Positions 1-10,004 of a stretch of 64,000 nt of DNA are shown here, piece by piece. The notes under the pieces are model-generated. The model was not told where the DNA came from and made no database searches. It worked only from the letters and a program-made list of their open reading frames with translations. The DNA comes from Budvicia diplopodorum (GTDB lineage: Bacteria; Pseudomonadota; Gammaproteobacteria; Enterobacterales; Enterobacteriaceae), in contig NZ_WOYF01000004.1 of assembly GCF_009800925.1 (NCBI RefSeq), positions 124,001-188,000 of the forward strand, read 5' to 3'. Each line of letters starts with the position of its first letter. The first letter of the stretch is position 1. The position numbers were made by a program, and so were the translations under genes.

Positions 1-1
1 A

Positions 2-730
2 TTAACCCCGTTCGGACAAGAACTTTATGAGAAGGCCTACGCTTTAGTATTGCAAGCCAAAGAGTTTAAGCAGTACGCAGGAAACCTTGTCCGGCAAGTC
101 TCTGGCCATATTGGCATCGGGTACGGATTATCCAGCATTAAAATGGCATCGATGCTGACGGCCCAGTTCAAGAAACAGTACCCCAACGTAACCATTACGC
201 TGGACGATATGACATCCGCTAAGCATACTGAAGGATTACTGACAAACCGTCTACAGCTTGCATTCCTCCGTTATCCTATTCATGCGGATCTAAAATCGAT
301 AACCCTGCTAAAAGATAATTTGGTTCTGGTGGTAAACTCGCATTTGTATACCGACTCAGGAATCAGCAAAGGTGGCTATTCCAGGCATTTAGATAAACTT
401 TCGTATATCCAGATTACACCCGAGAGCTGCCCGGGATTTTCTCGCCAGATAGAGAAGTATCTTACTGCCCAGCACGTAGTGCCAAACGTTATTCAATACG
501 TCAGTGATACTCAAACCTTACTAGCGCTGGTTGCCAGTGGAATGGGTGCCGCCATAGTGCAACGCAGCGCGATTCATATTGCACCAGAAACTATCGATAT
601 TATCGACCTGACCGGCGAACACGCGAGCTGGAGTATAGGCCTATGCTGGAACCCTAGATTCAGCCATCCGGTCAGAGATGTTTTTCTTAATATGGTAGAG
701 ATTCAAGGTGATATTCACGAGCTTAGTTAG
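2..730 (+). CDS. LysR-family transcriptional regulator, 5' end outside window
   Basis: The reading frame is open to the left edge of the window. The first visible residues (LTPFGQELYEKA) are the linker that follows the helix-turn-helix in LysR proteins, so the DNA-binding domain lies upstream of base 1. What remains is the two-lobed effector-binding domain: the GHIGIGYGLSS strand opens lobe I, and VASGMGAAIVQRSA is the usual lobe II glycine-rich turn. A TTG at base 50 is an internal codon and not the true start. The co-inducer and target genes cannot be told from this fragment. The next gene starts about 200 bp downstream and looks unrelated. Confidence 0.85.
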   Translation, partial: LTPFGQELYEKAYALVLQAKEFKQYAGNLVRQVSGHIGIGYGLSSIKMASMLTAQFKKQYPNVTITLDDMTSAKHTEGLLTNRLQLAFLRYPIHADLKSITLLKDNLVLVVNSHLYTDSGISKGGYSRHLDKLSYIQITPESCPGFSRQIEKYLTAQHVVPNVIQYVSDTQTLLALVASGMGAAIVQRSAIHIAPETIDIIDLTGEHASWSIGLCWNPRFSHPVRDVFLNMVEIQGDIHELS

Positions 731-928
731 CCCCTGACATAAGGCCTCTCAAGGCTATATTCAACTTAGGCGCATCGCTTATTTATATTTCCCACATCGC
801 TTCTGAATACCTGTATTTTGATGTAAAATTAACCTGCTTTTATCCCTAAAAATGGACTCGGGATAATAAAGCCTGATTACCCCGCCAGCGCACGATAAGC
901 ATTCGCCAGAATTTGAAGGATTATTAAT

Positions 929-3900
929 ATGGATTTACTACGGTTTATACTTCGCCTGCCCTTAACGCTTCTGCGCGCTGCTTATTGGTTTATCTGCTTT
1001 ATTTTCGGTCTGCTTGCGGCTCTTCTTCGGCCATTAATCGGTCGGGCTAACTGGCAGGCTCCGGGCTGGTCAGTGAAAGTTCGTCATATCATTGGCAACG
1101 GCATTCAGGCCACCGAGCGTTGGATAAATAAGCACCCGGTTGGCATACTCATTGGCCTGATCTTATCAATCGCTGCTGCCGGTGCTTCGTTCTACGGGTA
1201 TCATTGGTACCTTAACCGCCCTAAACCAATCGAAGCTGCACCGATGGTTTATCAGCAAACCAACGTGCAAATTCAAGGCCCTGCGGCGCTAGACTACGGC
1301 ACCGAGCAGCCGCAGCGCGTAGCGCTTTATTTCTCTAACTCTTCAGCGCCGATTGCGCTGGTCGGTAAAACAATCGATCGGGGTATTACCATGACGCCGG
1401 CCATTGACGGTGAATGGAAATGGGAAAGCGCCAGTCTGCTGGTCTTTACGGCGAAAAAAGCCTTCCCAATGGGTGAAAAATATCAGGTAAATCTCGATGC
1501 GGCTACGCTGGTAGCACCGCAAATCAAACTGAATAGTATCGAGCTAGCTTTTACTACCGCGCCGTTTGATATCAACCTGAGCAAAACAGAGTTCTATCAG
1601 GACCCGAGAAACCCACAGCAAAAAAGCGCTATCTTCTCGGTCAAGTTCAACGCACCGGTCGACGTGCTGAGCTTTGAAAAGCAAATCACTATGTCGCTGC
1701 TGCCAAGCCAGCCGCTTAAATATTCTATTATTTATAATGATAAAAAAACTGAAGCTTGGGTTCATTCCCAACCGTTAGCGCTACCCGATAATCCCGGCCA
1801 GATTAGGCTGTCTATCGGCAAAGGGGTGAAAGCCGTTGTGGCGGCTAATCAAACCCAGTCCATTCGCGATAATATCGTTAATATTCCCGGTTTATATAGC
1901 CTAGAGCTAAACGATATCGAAAGCGTACTGGCTGAGTCAGAAACCAATAAAGGCCAGAAAGCGCTACTAATATCCACCAGCGATGCGGTTAACCAAAAAG
2001 AGATTCAAAAGGCGGTTAAAGCCTGGCTGTTACCTCAGCATAACCCGAATGCCGATGCGCAAGCCTCACCTCAGACAGAAAATGACTTCTATCGTTGGTC
2101 GATGAGCAACATTGATGAAAAAGTGAGGTCGCAGTCAACGCCGCTGGCGTTAACCATCAACGATGCAGAACAGGATAATCAGCCGCTGTTTAGCTTTAGC
2201 TTTAACGCACCGGCTTATCGCTATCTATTGGTCGAAGTGGCAGATACCCTAACCTCCGCCGGTGGCTATAAGCTAAAGAACAAAGAGTACCGGGTTGTCA
2301 CCGTGCCCGATTATCCGAAGGTGCTGCGCTTCATGTCTGAAGGTTCATTGCTTTCGATGAAGGGTGAAAAACAGATCACCGTGGTGAACCGCAATCAGCC
2401 GGGGCTATTACTGGATATCAAACGGGTGATTCCAAGCCAGCTACAGCACGTGGTCAGCTTTAAGAATAATACCTTTACCGCCGTTGACTTCAATCGGTTA
2501 GACGACAGCTATTTTACCGAACGCTTCCAGTATAAGACCAAGCTAGACAACGATAAGCCGGAAGACTTGGCCTATCAGGGTATCGATCTCTCCCGCTATT
2601 TGAGCAAAGATCCCAACGCTCGCCGGGGAATTTTCTTGCTGACCCTGTCCGGCTGGGATCCGGCCAACGGCGAAAAAGCCAATAATAATGACGATAGCTA
2701 CGACGGCAACGATCCTGACGCCGTGGCCGAGTCCGAATCCGATAGTGAAAACGTCACCGATTCCCGCTTTGTTGTGATTACTGACTTGGGGATTATGGCA
2801 AAGCGCTCGCTGGACGGCTCTAGGGATATCTTCGTACAGTCGATCCATAGCGGCACGCCGGTTCAGAGCGCTAAGGTTTCGGTTATTGCCAAAAATGGCT
2901 CGGTGCTGTTTATCCGCACTACCGGCGCAGACGGTCATGCCAGCTTCCCGTCGCTGGCGGCGTTTATCAATGAACGTTCACCGGTCATGTTCCTGATTGA
3001 AAAAGAGGGTGACGTTTCCTTCCTGCCAACCAATAACGACTATGACCGTACTCTAGACTTTTCACGCTTTGATATTTACGGCGAAGTGAACCCAACCGAT
3101 CCACGCACGTTGAGCAGCTATCTGTTCTCAGATCGGGGGATATATCGCCCGGGCGATACCTTCAACGTTGGCCTGATTACCCGCCCGGCGGACTGGAAAA
3201 CCTCGTTAACCGGCATTCCGCTAAAGGCAGAGATTCAGGATCCGCGCGGCACCGTGATGAGCACCGTGGCGCTAACGCTGGATAATTCTGGCTTTAACGA
3301 ACTGAGCTACACCACCGGTGAAAACGCACCTACCGGTGACTGGTCGGTTTATCTGTATCTACAAAATAGCAACGAATCCAACGGCGCGCCGTTGCTGCTT
3401 GGCAGCACCACGGTTAAGGTAAAAGAGTTTGAGCCCGACAAACTGAAAGTGTCGCTAACGCTGACGCCCGATCGCCAACAGGGTTGGGTTAAGCCTCAGG
3501 AACTGAAAGCCAATATCGACGTACAAAACCTGTTTGGTACCCCGGCGCAGGATCGCCGCGTGGCATCTAAACTAACCTTACGCCCGATATATCCGAGCTT
3601 TACTCAATACCCTGACTATCAGTTCTATGAGAACCGCAATAATCAAGACGGGTTTGAAACCGATCTGGAAGACCAAACCACTGACCAAAACGGACTGGCT
3701 GAAATTAAGCTGGATATCGGTGCCTATGCCGATGCCACTTACCAGCTACAGCTTATCTCGGAAGCCTTTGAAACCGGCAGCGGCCGCTCGGTTACTGCGG
3801 CAGCCAGAGTTATCGTTTCACCTTATGACTATCTGGTTGGGGTCAAGGCGGATGGCGATATCGACTACATCAATCACCATGCGGAAAGGCACTTAAGCAT

Positions 3901-6900
3901 AATTGCCGTCGATCCTTCGCTGGCCAAGCTTGAGCTACCGGACCTGACGCTGTCGCTGCTTGAGCAAACCTACCTGTCAGTGCTGACTAAACAGCCTTCC
4001 GGCAGCTATAAATATCAGTCAAAGCTGAAAGAAAGCCTTATATCAGAACGACCGCTGACTATTCTGCCGACAGGTTCCGATCTGAAACTGGCGACCGACA
4101 GGCCGGGCAACTTTATTCTGCAAATCAAAAACGCTAAAGGGCAGGTTCTCAATCGAATAAACTATAGCGTTGCCGGTAACGCAAACGTATCGCGGTCCTT
4201 AGATCGCAACGCCGAGCTAAAGCTGAAGCTCAATAAACCAGAGTATCAGGCGAACGACGAGATTGAAGTGGCCATCAATGCCCCTTATGCCGGCAGCGGT
4301 ATCATTACCATCGAACGGGATAAAGTCTACAGCTGGCAGTGGTTCCATTCAAATACCACCAGCTCAGTTCAGAAGATCAAAATACCGGCAGGAATGGAAG
4401 GTAACGGCTACGTTAACGTGCAGTTTATCCGCGACCTGAACTCCGACGAAATCTTTATGAGCCCGCTGAGCTATGGCGTTATGCCGTTTAAAATCAGTAA
4501 CGATGCACGTCAGGCTAAGATAAGCCTCAGTTCGCCAGCGCTGATTAAACCGGGGCAAACCCTGCCAATCAAGGTTACGACTCACGGCCCGCAGCGGGTT
4601 GCGGTGTTTGCCGTAGACGAAGGTATCCTTCAGGTTGCCCGTTATCACCTTAACGACCCGCTGGACTACTTCTTCCGCAAGCGTGAGCTGAGCGTTCAAA
4701 GCGCCCAGATCCTTGACCTGATCCTGCCTGAATTCAGCAAGATTATGTCTTTAACATCGGCTCCGGGCGGCGATGCGGGAGAAAGCCTGAGCCTGCATTT
4801 GAATCCATTTAAACGCAAAACCGATAAACCGGTCGCCTACTGGTCTGGCATTACCGACGTTAACGGTGAGGCTACCTTTGACTATCCGGTACCTGACTAT
4901 TTCAACGGTAAAATCCGGGTTATGGCTATCTCCGTTACGCCGGATCGCATTGGCCATTACCAAACGTCGACCACGGTGCGGGATGACTTTATTCTCACGC
5001 CTAACCTGCCGACTAGCGTATCGCCGGGTGATGAATTCGACGTGTCGGTTAGCGTCGCCAACAGCCTGACAACGCTTAACGGTGAAAAAGCCGAGCTGCT
5101 CGTCACGCTGACACCACCGGCGCAGTTGCAGGTGATGGGTGAACCAGAACGCCTGATTTCGCTGGCGGAGAAGCAAGAAGGCATGGTGACATTTCGCCTG
5201 AAAGCGCTCAACGCTCTCGGAAATGCTCCCGTAACGGTGAAAACCAGCTACCGAGATAAATCGGCGCAGCGTACCGTCAGCCTGTCAGTGCGCCCTGCTA
5301 TGCCGTTCCGCACCCAATCAGTTATGGGCCGCATGGACGGTAAGCAGCAGAATATCGACAATATTCGCCAAATGTTCCCTGACTACGCTCGGCGCAACGC
5401 GGTGTTATCTCACTCACCGATGATTCTGAGTAACGGTTTGGCCAAATACTTATCCGATTACCCCTACTCCTGTTCGGAGCAAATCGTCAGCCGGAGCATT
5501 CCTCTGTTGTTTCAACAGCATCAGGAAATAGCCAGCGAACTGAACGACGCACAGGCCAGAGAGCAGGTTAAGAACATTGTAACCACCCTGCTGTCGCGCC
5601 AGAATAGCGAAGGTGCCATTGGCATGTGGCAGTCTACTCAGGCCCCCGATCCGTTTATTACACCGTACGTGGTCCAGTTCTTGCTGGAAGCCAAAGAGCA
5701 GAACTATCCGGTATCTGAACCTCTGTTAAAGTCAGCCAACGACTACCTGCGTAAGCTGGCCACGTCAGATAGCCGACGCAGTCTGTACGACCTGCGTTTA
5801 CGGGCCTTTTCCGTCTATTTACTGACCCGTCAGGGCGAAATCACCACCAATATGTTGGCCTCGGTACAGAGCCGCCTGCAGGCTAACTACCCCAATGTCT
5901 GGCAACAGGATCTCAGCGCGCTGTATCTGGCTTCATCATACAAAATGCTGAAGATGGATAAACAAGCCGACGAGATGCTGAAACCGACCTGGGCCGAGCT
6001 TAGCAAGGCTTACGATAAAGCATGGTGGAGCCATGAGTATCTGGATCCGCTGGTTCTGGACAGTACCCGGATATATCTGATCGTTCGCCACTTCCCGCAG
6101 AAAGCGCAGGATATTCCACCGCAGGCGCTGGAAAACATGGTGCTTAGCCTGAAGGCTCAGCGCTATACCACCCTATCTTCTGCCATGAGTATTCTGGCGC
6201 TGAACGGCTACTCCAGTATGGTTGCGGAGCAGCATAAAGATCAAAACGGCCTGACGATAACCGAAACCGGTTCAGCAAAAGGCGCTCAGCCACGGCTGAT
6301 TTCATCCCTGTCCGGGCTAGTGGCTAACGCTAATTTCACGAAGGATACCAAAGAAATCACCTTCAATAACGCGATGCCGACACCGGCGTGGTACGTGATG
6401 ACTCAATCGGGCTACGACGCTAATCCGCCGAAACAGGCTATTTCTAAAGGTTTGGAGATCGCCCGCGAATACACCGATGAATCCGGTGCGGTCGTGTCAC
6501 AAATTGCCTTAGGCCAGAAGATTAACGTTCATCTAAAAATTCGCTCCAACTCGAAAGAAGGTCAGGACAATCTGGCCATCGTTGACCTGCTGCCCGGCGG
6601 TTTTGAAGTGGTACAGCAAACGCAGCCGCAGGCTCGAAATGAAGGTGAAGAGAGCCAACAAGACGACAGCGGAGACGATCTTGAAAGTCACTGGAATCCG
6701 CTGATGGTTGACGGCTCCAGCCTCAATCCTGAATATACCGATATCCGTGAAGATCGGGTGGTTATCTATGGGCGGGCAACCGACAGCGTGCAGGAGTTTA
6801 TCTACCAGATAAAACCAACCAATGCCGGTACCTTTACCATTCCGCCGGCCTACGCCGAAGCAATGTATGACCGTGAGATTCAGGCTATGTCAGCGGGCGG

Positions 6901-6967
6901 CGGTAGCATAATGGTCGAAGCGCCCACGGCTAAAGAGAGCGAAACGTATTCGCCTCCCTGCCACTAA
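929..6967 (+). CDS. Alpha-2-macroglobulin family protein, membrane-anchored, thioester-containing
   Basis: This 2012-residue protein is a bacterial alpha-2-macroglobulin (YfhM/ECAM group). These proteins trap proteases in the periplasm through a reactive internal thioester. The thioester motif CSEQ is present at Cys1515-Gln1518 in the context YPYSCSEQ. E. coli YfhM is about 1650 residues and carries a lipobox. This one has no lipobox and instead starts with two hydrophobic stretches (residues 1-35 and about 71-95), so it is probably tethered to the inner membrane. A strongly acidic Asn/Asp/Ser/Glu stretch lies near residues 585-615. The GIYRPGD motif of the MG domains is visible. An SD-like AAGGAT precedes the ATG. 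pbpC follows 22 bp later, the usual partner of this family, suggesting joint envelope defence and repair. Confidence 0.93.
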   Translation: MDLLRFILRLPLTLLRAAYWFICFIFGLLAALLRPLIGRANWQAPGWSVKVRHIIGNGIQATERWINKHPVGILIGLILSIAAAGASFYGYHWYLNRPKPIEAAPMVYQQTNVQIQGPAALDYGTEQPQRVALYFSNSSAPIALVGKTIDRGITMTPAIDGEWKWESASLLVFTAKKAFPMGEKYQVNLDAATLVAPQIKLNSIELAFTTAPFDINLSKTEFYQDPRNPQQKSAIFSVKFNAPVDVLSFEKQITMSLLPSQPLKYSIIYNDKKTEAWVHSQPLALPDNPGQIRLSIGKGVKAVVAANQTQSIRDNIVNIPGLYSLELNDIESVLAESETNKGQKALLISTSDAVNQKEIQKAVKAWLLPQHNPNADAQASPQTENDFYRWSMSNIDEKVRSQSTPLALTINDAEQDNQPLFSFSFNAPAYRYLLVEVADTLTSAGGYKLKNKEYRVVTVPDYPKVLRFMSEGSLLSMKGEKQITVVNRNQPGLLLDIKRVIPSQLQHVVSFKNNTFTAVDFNRLDDSYFTERFQYKTKLDNDKPEDLAYQGIDLSRYLSKDPNARRGIFLLTLSGWDPANGEKANNNDDSYDGNDPDAVAESESDSENVTDSRFVVITDLGIMAKRSLDGSRDIFVQSIHSGTPVQSAKVSVIAKNGSVLFIRTTGADGHASFPSLAAFINERSPVMFLIEKEGDVSFLPTNNDYDRTLDFSRFDIYGEVNPTDPRTLSSYLFSDRGIYRPGDTFNVGLITRPADWKTSLTGIPLKAEIQDPRGTVMSTVALTLDNSGFNELSYTTGENAPTGDWSVYLYLQNSNESNGAPLLLGSTTVKVKEFEPDKLKVSLTLTPDRQQGWVKPQELKANIDVQNLFGTPAQDRRVASKLTLRPIYPSFTQYPDYQFYENRNNQDGFETDLEDQTTDQNGLAEIKLDIGAYADATYQLQLISEAFETGSGRSVTAAARVIVSPYDYLVGVKADGDIDYINHHAERHLSIIAVDPSLAKLELPDLTLSLLEQTYLSVLTKQPSGSYKYQSKLKESLISERPLTILPTGSDLKLATDRPGNFILQIKNAKGQVLNRINYSVAGNANVSRSLDRNAELKLKLNKPEYQANDEIEVAINAPYAGSGIITIERDKVYSWQWFHSNTTSSVQKIKIPAGMEGNGYVNVQFIRDLNSDEIFMSPLSYGVMPFKISNDARQAKISLSSPALIKPGQTLPIKVTTHGPQRVAVFAVDEGILQVARYHLNDPLDYFFRKRELSVQSAQILDLILPEFSKIMSLTSAPGGDAGESLSLHLNPFKRKTDKPVAYWSGITDVNGEATFDYPVPDYFNGKIRVMAISVTPDRIGHYQTSTTVRDDFILTPNLPTSVSPGDEFDVSVSVANSLTTLNGEKAELLVTLTPPAQLQVMGEPERLISLAEKQEGMVTFRLKALNALGNAPVTVKTSYRDKSAQRTVSLSVRPAMPFRTQSVMGRMDGKQQNIDNIRQMFPDYARRNAVLSHSPMILSNGLAKYLSDYPYSCSEQIVSRSIPLLFQQHQEIASELNDAQAREQVKNIVTTLLSRQNSEGAIGMWQSTQAPDPFITPYVVQFLLEAKEQNYPVSEPLLKSANDYLRKLATSDSRRSLYDLRLRAFSVYLLTRQGEITTNMLASVQSRLQANYPNVWQQDLSALYLASSYKMLKMDKQADEMLKPTWAELSKAYDKAWWSHEYLDPLVLDSTRIYLIVRHFPQKAQDIPPQALENMVLSLKAQRYTTLSSAMSILALNGYSSMVAEQHKDQNGLTITETGSAKGAQPRLISSLSGLVANANFTKDTKEITFNNAMPTPAWYVMTQSGYDANPPKQAISKGLEIAREYTDESGAVVSQIALGQKINVHLKIRSNSKEGQDNLAIVDLLPGGFEVVQQTQPQARNEGEESQQDDSGDDLESHWNPLMVDGSSLNPEYTDIREDRVVIYGRATDSVQEFIYQIKPTNAGTFTIPPAYAEAMYDREIQAMSAGGGSIMVEAPTAKESETYSPPCH

Positions 6968-6989
6968 GTAGCAAGGTAACCAACCTACT

Positions 6990-9401
6990 TTGGACCACTT
7001 AGCGAAGCAAAATGAGGGTCGGCTCGCCAGCGCTATCTACAGGCTGACTAAGCCGACAGCTTTAAAGCGGCATATCCAAAACCTACTGATGGCGCTATTT
7101 CTGCTGGCGCTGTTATGCATTGGCTTTCGATTATGGCCTCATCCGCCATTATCTCAGGGCCTCCCTCTTTCGACTACTTACTACGATCGCCACGGTAGCC
7201 TGTTGCGTTTTTCACTGGCTAATGACGATCGCTATCGTACATGGACCCGCCTAGACGATATTCCCTCCACCGTAATTAACGGGATCCAACTGCATGAAGA
7301 TCGTTGGTTTTATTACCATCCCGGATTCAATCTTTACAGCTTAGTGCGTGGCTTTTGGGTAAGCTATGTGGGCGGTGACCGCCAACAGGGTGGTTCCACG
7401 CTGACCATGCAGTTGGCGCGGATGCACTGGCGGCTCAATACCAAAACCCTTAGCGGTAAATCGGTTCAAATTTTGCGCGCCGTGCAGCTGGAACTGAGCT
7501 ACTCCAAACGCGACATTCTGGAAGCCTATCTCAACTACGCGCCCTATGGCCGTAATATCGAGAGTATCGGCGCTGCCAGCCTGATCTACTTTAATAAAAA
7601 ACCGCAAGACCTCACGCTGCCGGAAGCCTTAACGCTGGCAGTACTACCACAGTCGCCTAGCTATCGGATCGATGCTAAAACCGGCGTGGTAAGCCCTGCG
7701 CTATCCAAAGCCCGCAATCAGCTGTATGCGCGCTGGCTGGAGCGTTACCCACAAGACGGCAATATGGCGGCGCTGTTTCAGCTTCCGCTGACCTTACGCC
7801 AGCCGGAAAAAATGCCGTTTATCGCCCCTCACTTTATTGAGCAAATTCAGCAAGACAAACAGCAACAGGCCATTGGTCAGCCGGTAGTCACCACCACGCT
7901 GGATAAAAACCTGCAGCAGCAGGTCGAAACTCAGGTAAACGCGTTTATCCAACGAAACGGCTATAAGGGAATTAACAACGCCGCCGTACTGCTGGTTGAT
8001 ACCCGCGATATGGGCATACGAGCGATGGTGGGTTCGGCTGATTATTATAATCATCAAATACAGGGGCAGGTTAACGGCACCGACGCCAAGCGCTCTCCCG
8101 GCTCAACTCTCAAACCGTTTATTTTTGCCTTAGGGCTGGAACAGGGTTTGCTACATCCGATGACGGTACTAAAAGACGTGCCTTCATCGTTTGGTGCTTA
8201 CGCGCCAGAGAATTTCGACCGCCGCTTTTTGGGGCCGGTTTCAGCCACCGATGCGCTGAACTACAGCCGCAATATTCCAGCCGTGTATATCTCTTCCCGC
8301 CTTAAGCAGCCAAATCTGTATCAGTTTCTACAGCTTGCCGGTATTGCCAATATGGCCAGCGAAAAACACTATGGCCTGTCGCTGATCTTGGGCGGCGGCG
8401 AGGTTACCGCTCAAGAACTGGCACGCCTGTATGCCATGCTGGCAAACCGCGGCGAACTCAGGCCGCTGAAGATGGAACGCTCGGGCTCCGACCCCGCGCC
8501 GATCCGCTTGCTCAGCAACGAGGCCAGTTTTATTACGCTGGATATGCTGAGCCAGCATCGCCGCCCCGGAGATACGCTGGCACAGCGTTCCAGCCAGCTT
8601 CCGGTTTACTGGAAAACCGGCACCTCATGGGGGTTTCGTGACGCATGGAGCGCTGGCATTTTCGGCCCGTACGTATTGATCGTCTGGCAGGGTAATTTTG
8701 ACGGCAAAGGCAACAATGCCTTTGTCGGTGCCGATGCCGCCGCACCGCTGTTCTTCAACATTATTGATAGCATTCAAGCCAACGACCAGGGGCTGCAGGA
8801 GCCTAAACGTAGCCGTCCGGAGAATATAAAGCGGGTTGACATTTGCCTAGCCAGCGGCGATTTACCAACGCCTTGGTGCCAGCGGATTGGTAAGACGTGG
8901 TTTATACCGGGTAAGTCACCGATCAAAGTTGATACGGTCTATCGCCCGATCGTGGTTGATAAACAGACCGGTCAGGTTGCCTGCCCGCCTTATCAAGCGG
9001 ATCGGGTCAAAACCGAAGTTTTTGAGTTTTGGCCGTCAGATTTAGCCGAGGTATTTGCTCTAGCCGGATTGCCAAAACGCACGCCGCCAAACGCCGCACA
9101 CTGCAAAGATAGCGCAATGCTCACTACCGGCACGCCACCGCGCATCACTTCACCATTGCGCAACACCACCTATACCTTGCGCAATCCAAAACTGCGGGAT
9201 GACCCGGTTATTTTCAGCGCCACCACTGACGCCGATGCCAAAACTGTCTATTGGTTTGTTGATGATATCTATCTGGGAAATTCAGCCAGTAAAACCTCAA
9301 TCGAGTGGCGGCCAACGACCAGCGGCAGCTACCGCATCAGAGCCGTAGATGACCACGGCCGGGCGGATAGCCGACAGCTGAAGGTGGAGATCGTCTATTA
9401 A
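6990..9401 (+). CDS. pbpC: Penicillin-binding protein 1C (bifunctional glycosyltransferase/transpeptidase)
   Basis: 803 residues with the PBP1C domain order. A short cytoplasmic tail and one membrane helix (about 31-50) are followed by a GT51 glycosyltransferase with Glu103 in HEDRWFYYHPG and the GGSTLTMQLAR motif. The transpeptidase has SxxK at Ser372-Lys375, a SRN-type motif (NYSRN) and KTGT. A C-terminal BiPBP_C beta domain occupies roughly the last 90 residues. It polymerises and may cross-link peptidoglycan at the periplasmic face. The TTG start is the only one upstream of the membrane helix. An AAGG lies 13 nt before it, so the start is less certain than the gene. It is almost certainly co-transcribed with the alpha-2-macroglobulin gene upstream. 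Confidence 0.95.
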   Translation: MDHLAKQNEGRLASAIYRLTKPTALKRHIQNLLMALFLLALLCIGFRLWPHPPLSQGLPLSTTYYDRHGSLLRFSLANDDRYRTWTRLDDIPSTVINGIQLHEDRWFYYHPGFNLYSLVRGFWVSYVGGDRQQGGSTLTMQLARMHWRLNTKTLSGKSVQILRAVQLELSYSKRDILEAYLNYAPYGRNIESIGAASLIYFNKKPQDLTLPEALTLAVLPQSPSYRIDAKTGVVSPALSKARNQLYARWLERYPQDGNMAALFQLPLTLRQPEKMPFIAPHFIEQIQQDKQQQAIGQPVVTTTLDKNLQQQVETQVNAFIQRNGYKGINNAAVLLVDTRDMGIRAMVGSADYYNHQIQGQVNGTDAKRSPGSTLKPFIFALGLEQGLLHPMTVLKDVPSSFGAYAPENFDRRFLGPVSATDALNYSRNIPAVYISSRLKQPNLYQFLQLAGIANMASEKHYGLSLILGGGEVTAQELARLYAMLANRGELRPLKMERSGSDPAPIRLLSNEASFITLDMLSQHRRPGDTLAQRSSQLPVYWKTGTSWGFRDAWSAGIFGPYVLIVWQGNFDGKGNNAFVGADAAAPLFFNIIDSIQANDQGLQEPKRSRPENIKRVDICLASGDLPTPWCQRIGKTWFIPGKSPIKVDTVYRPIVVDKQTGQVACPPYQADRVKTEVFEFWPSDLAEVFALAGLPKRTPPNAAHCKDSAMLTTGTPPRITSPLRNTTYTLRNPKLRDDPVIFSATTDADAKTVYWFVDDIYLGNSASKTSIEWRPTTSGSYRIRAVDDHGRADSRQLKVEIVY

Positions 9402-9496
9402 AGGGCCAAAACTAAGTTCAAGGACTAGACCCCGTTTTTCAACGAAATGGCGGATGTTCTTATGTTTTTGCGAATTGAGATTCACCAGTATTTGCC

Positions 9497-9800
9497 TTTT
9501 GACCTTCGCCCTATGTTTTGACCTTCGCCGTTGCCCCCCCACGAGCATGACAAACGTTGCCAAAAGAAGCTAAAAGGCAGCACGGCCCGCAGGATGCGGG
9601 ACGAGGCGCAGCGGAGTCGAGAACGACTCTGCGCCGGTGCGTTAAGCCTTTTCGCTGACTGAGGCTGCCGCAGCAACGCTGCGGTCAACGTTTGTAGCGA
9701 GGCCGCGGAGATACAAGAGGGGGTTGGCCCATCCCCTCTTGTTCGGCCGGTGCGCCAAGGCTTAGTCAGGCGCAGCGCTCCTGACGGACGAAACTTGTGC
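9497..9800. repeat. GC-rich multi-hairpin intergenic repeat element
   Basis: The 600 bp between pbpC and the M23 gene hold no convincing gene. It begins with a direct repeat of TTTTGACCTTCGCC (9497-9510 and 9516-9529). A GC-rich block with several perfect hairpins follows: GGCGCAG...AGTCG-loop-CGACT-CTGCGCC (about 9610-9640), CCGCAGC-AAC-GCTGCGG (about 9668-9684), and ACAAGAGGGG paired with CCCCTCTTGT (about 9713-9743). It ends with CGGACGAAACTTGTGC (9785-9800), close to the end of the elements at 26640, 34449 and 37157. A 125-codon minus-strand ORF runs through it but looks like a by-product of the repeat. From memory, similar arginine/proline-rich 'proteins' are annotated from repeats in related genomes; I cannot check this here. 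Confidence 0.55.
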
Positions 9801-9977
9801 GATGGCTTATCAATGCTGAATATCGAGAATGCGGAGATTACATTCCATATTCTACGCAAATATTGCGACGAATATGAACGATAGAAAATGGTGGAATACG
9901 GAATAATAAGATTAGGAGCGGCCGGTGGGCGAAGTACCCACTATGAGCTTGAGGAATGAGAGAAAACTCGTCTATCG

Positions 9978-9997
9978 TGACGTCGTGTTTTACGTCA
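9978..9997 (-). terminator. Possible weak terminator hairpin after the M23 peptidase gene
   Basis: TGACGT and ACGTCA pair around an 8-nt loop just downstream of the stop codon of the minus-strand M23 gene. There is no strong T-run, so this is a weak call. Confidence 0.3.
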
Positions 9998-10004
9998 GCA
10001 ACTG

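Noticed and set aside
9482-9859. 125-codon minus-strand ORF after pbpC
   Set aside because: It runs through a GC-rich array of hairpins, has no SD and reads as Arg/Pro/Ser-rich low-complexity. I treat it as a product of the repeat.
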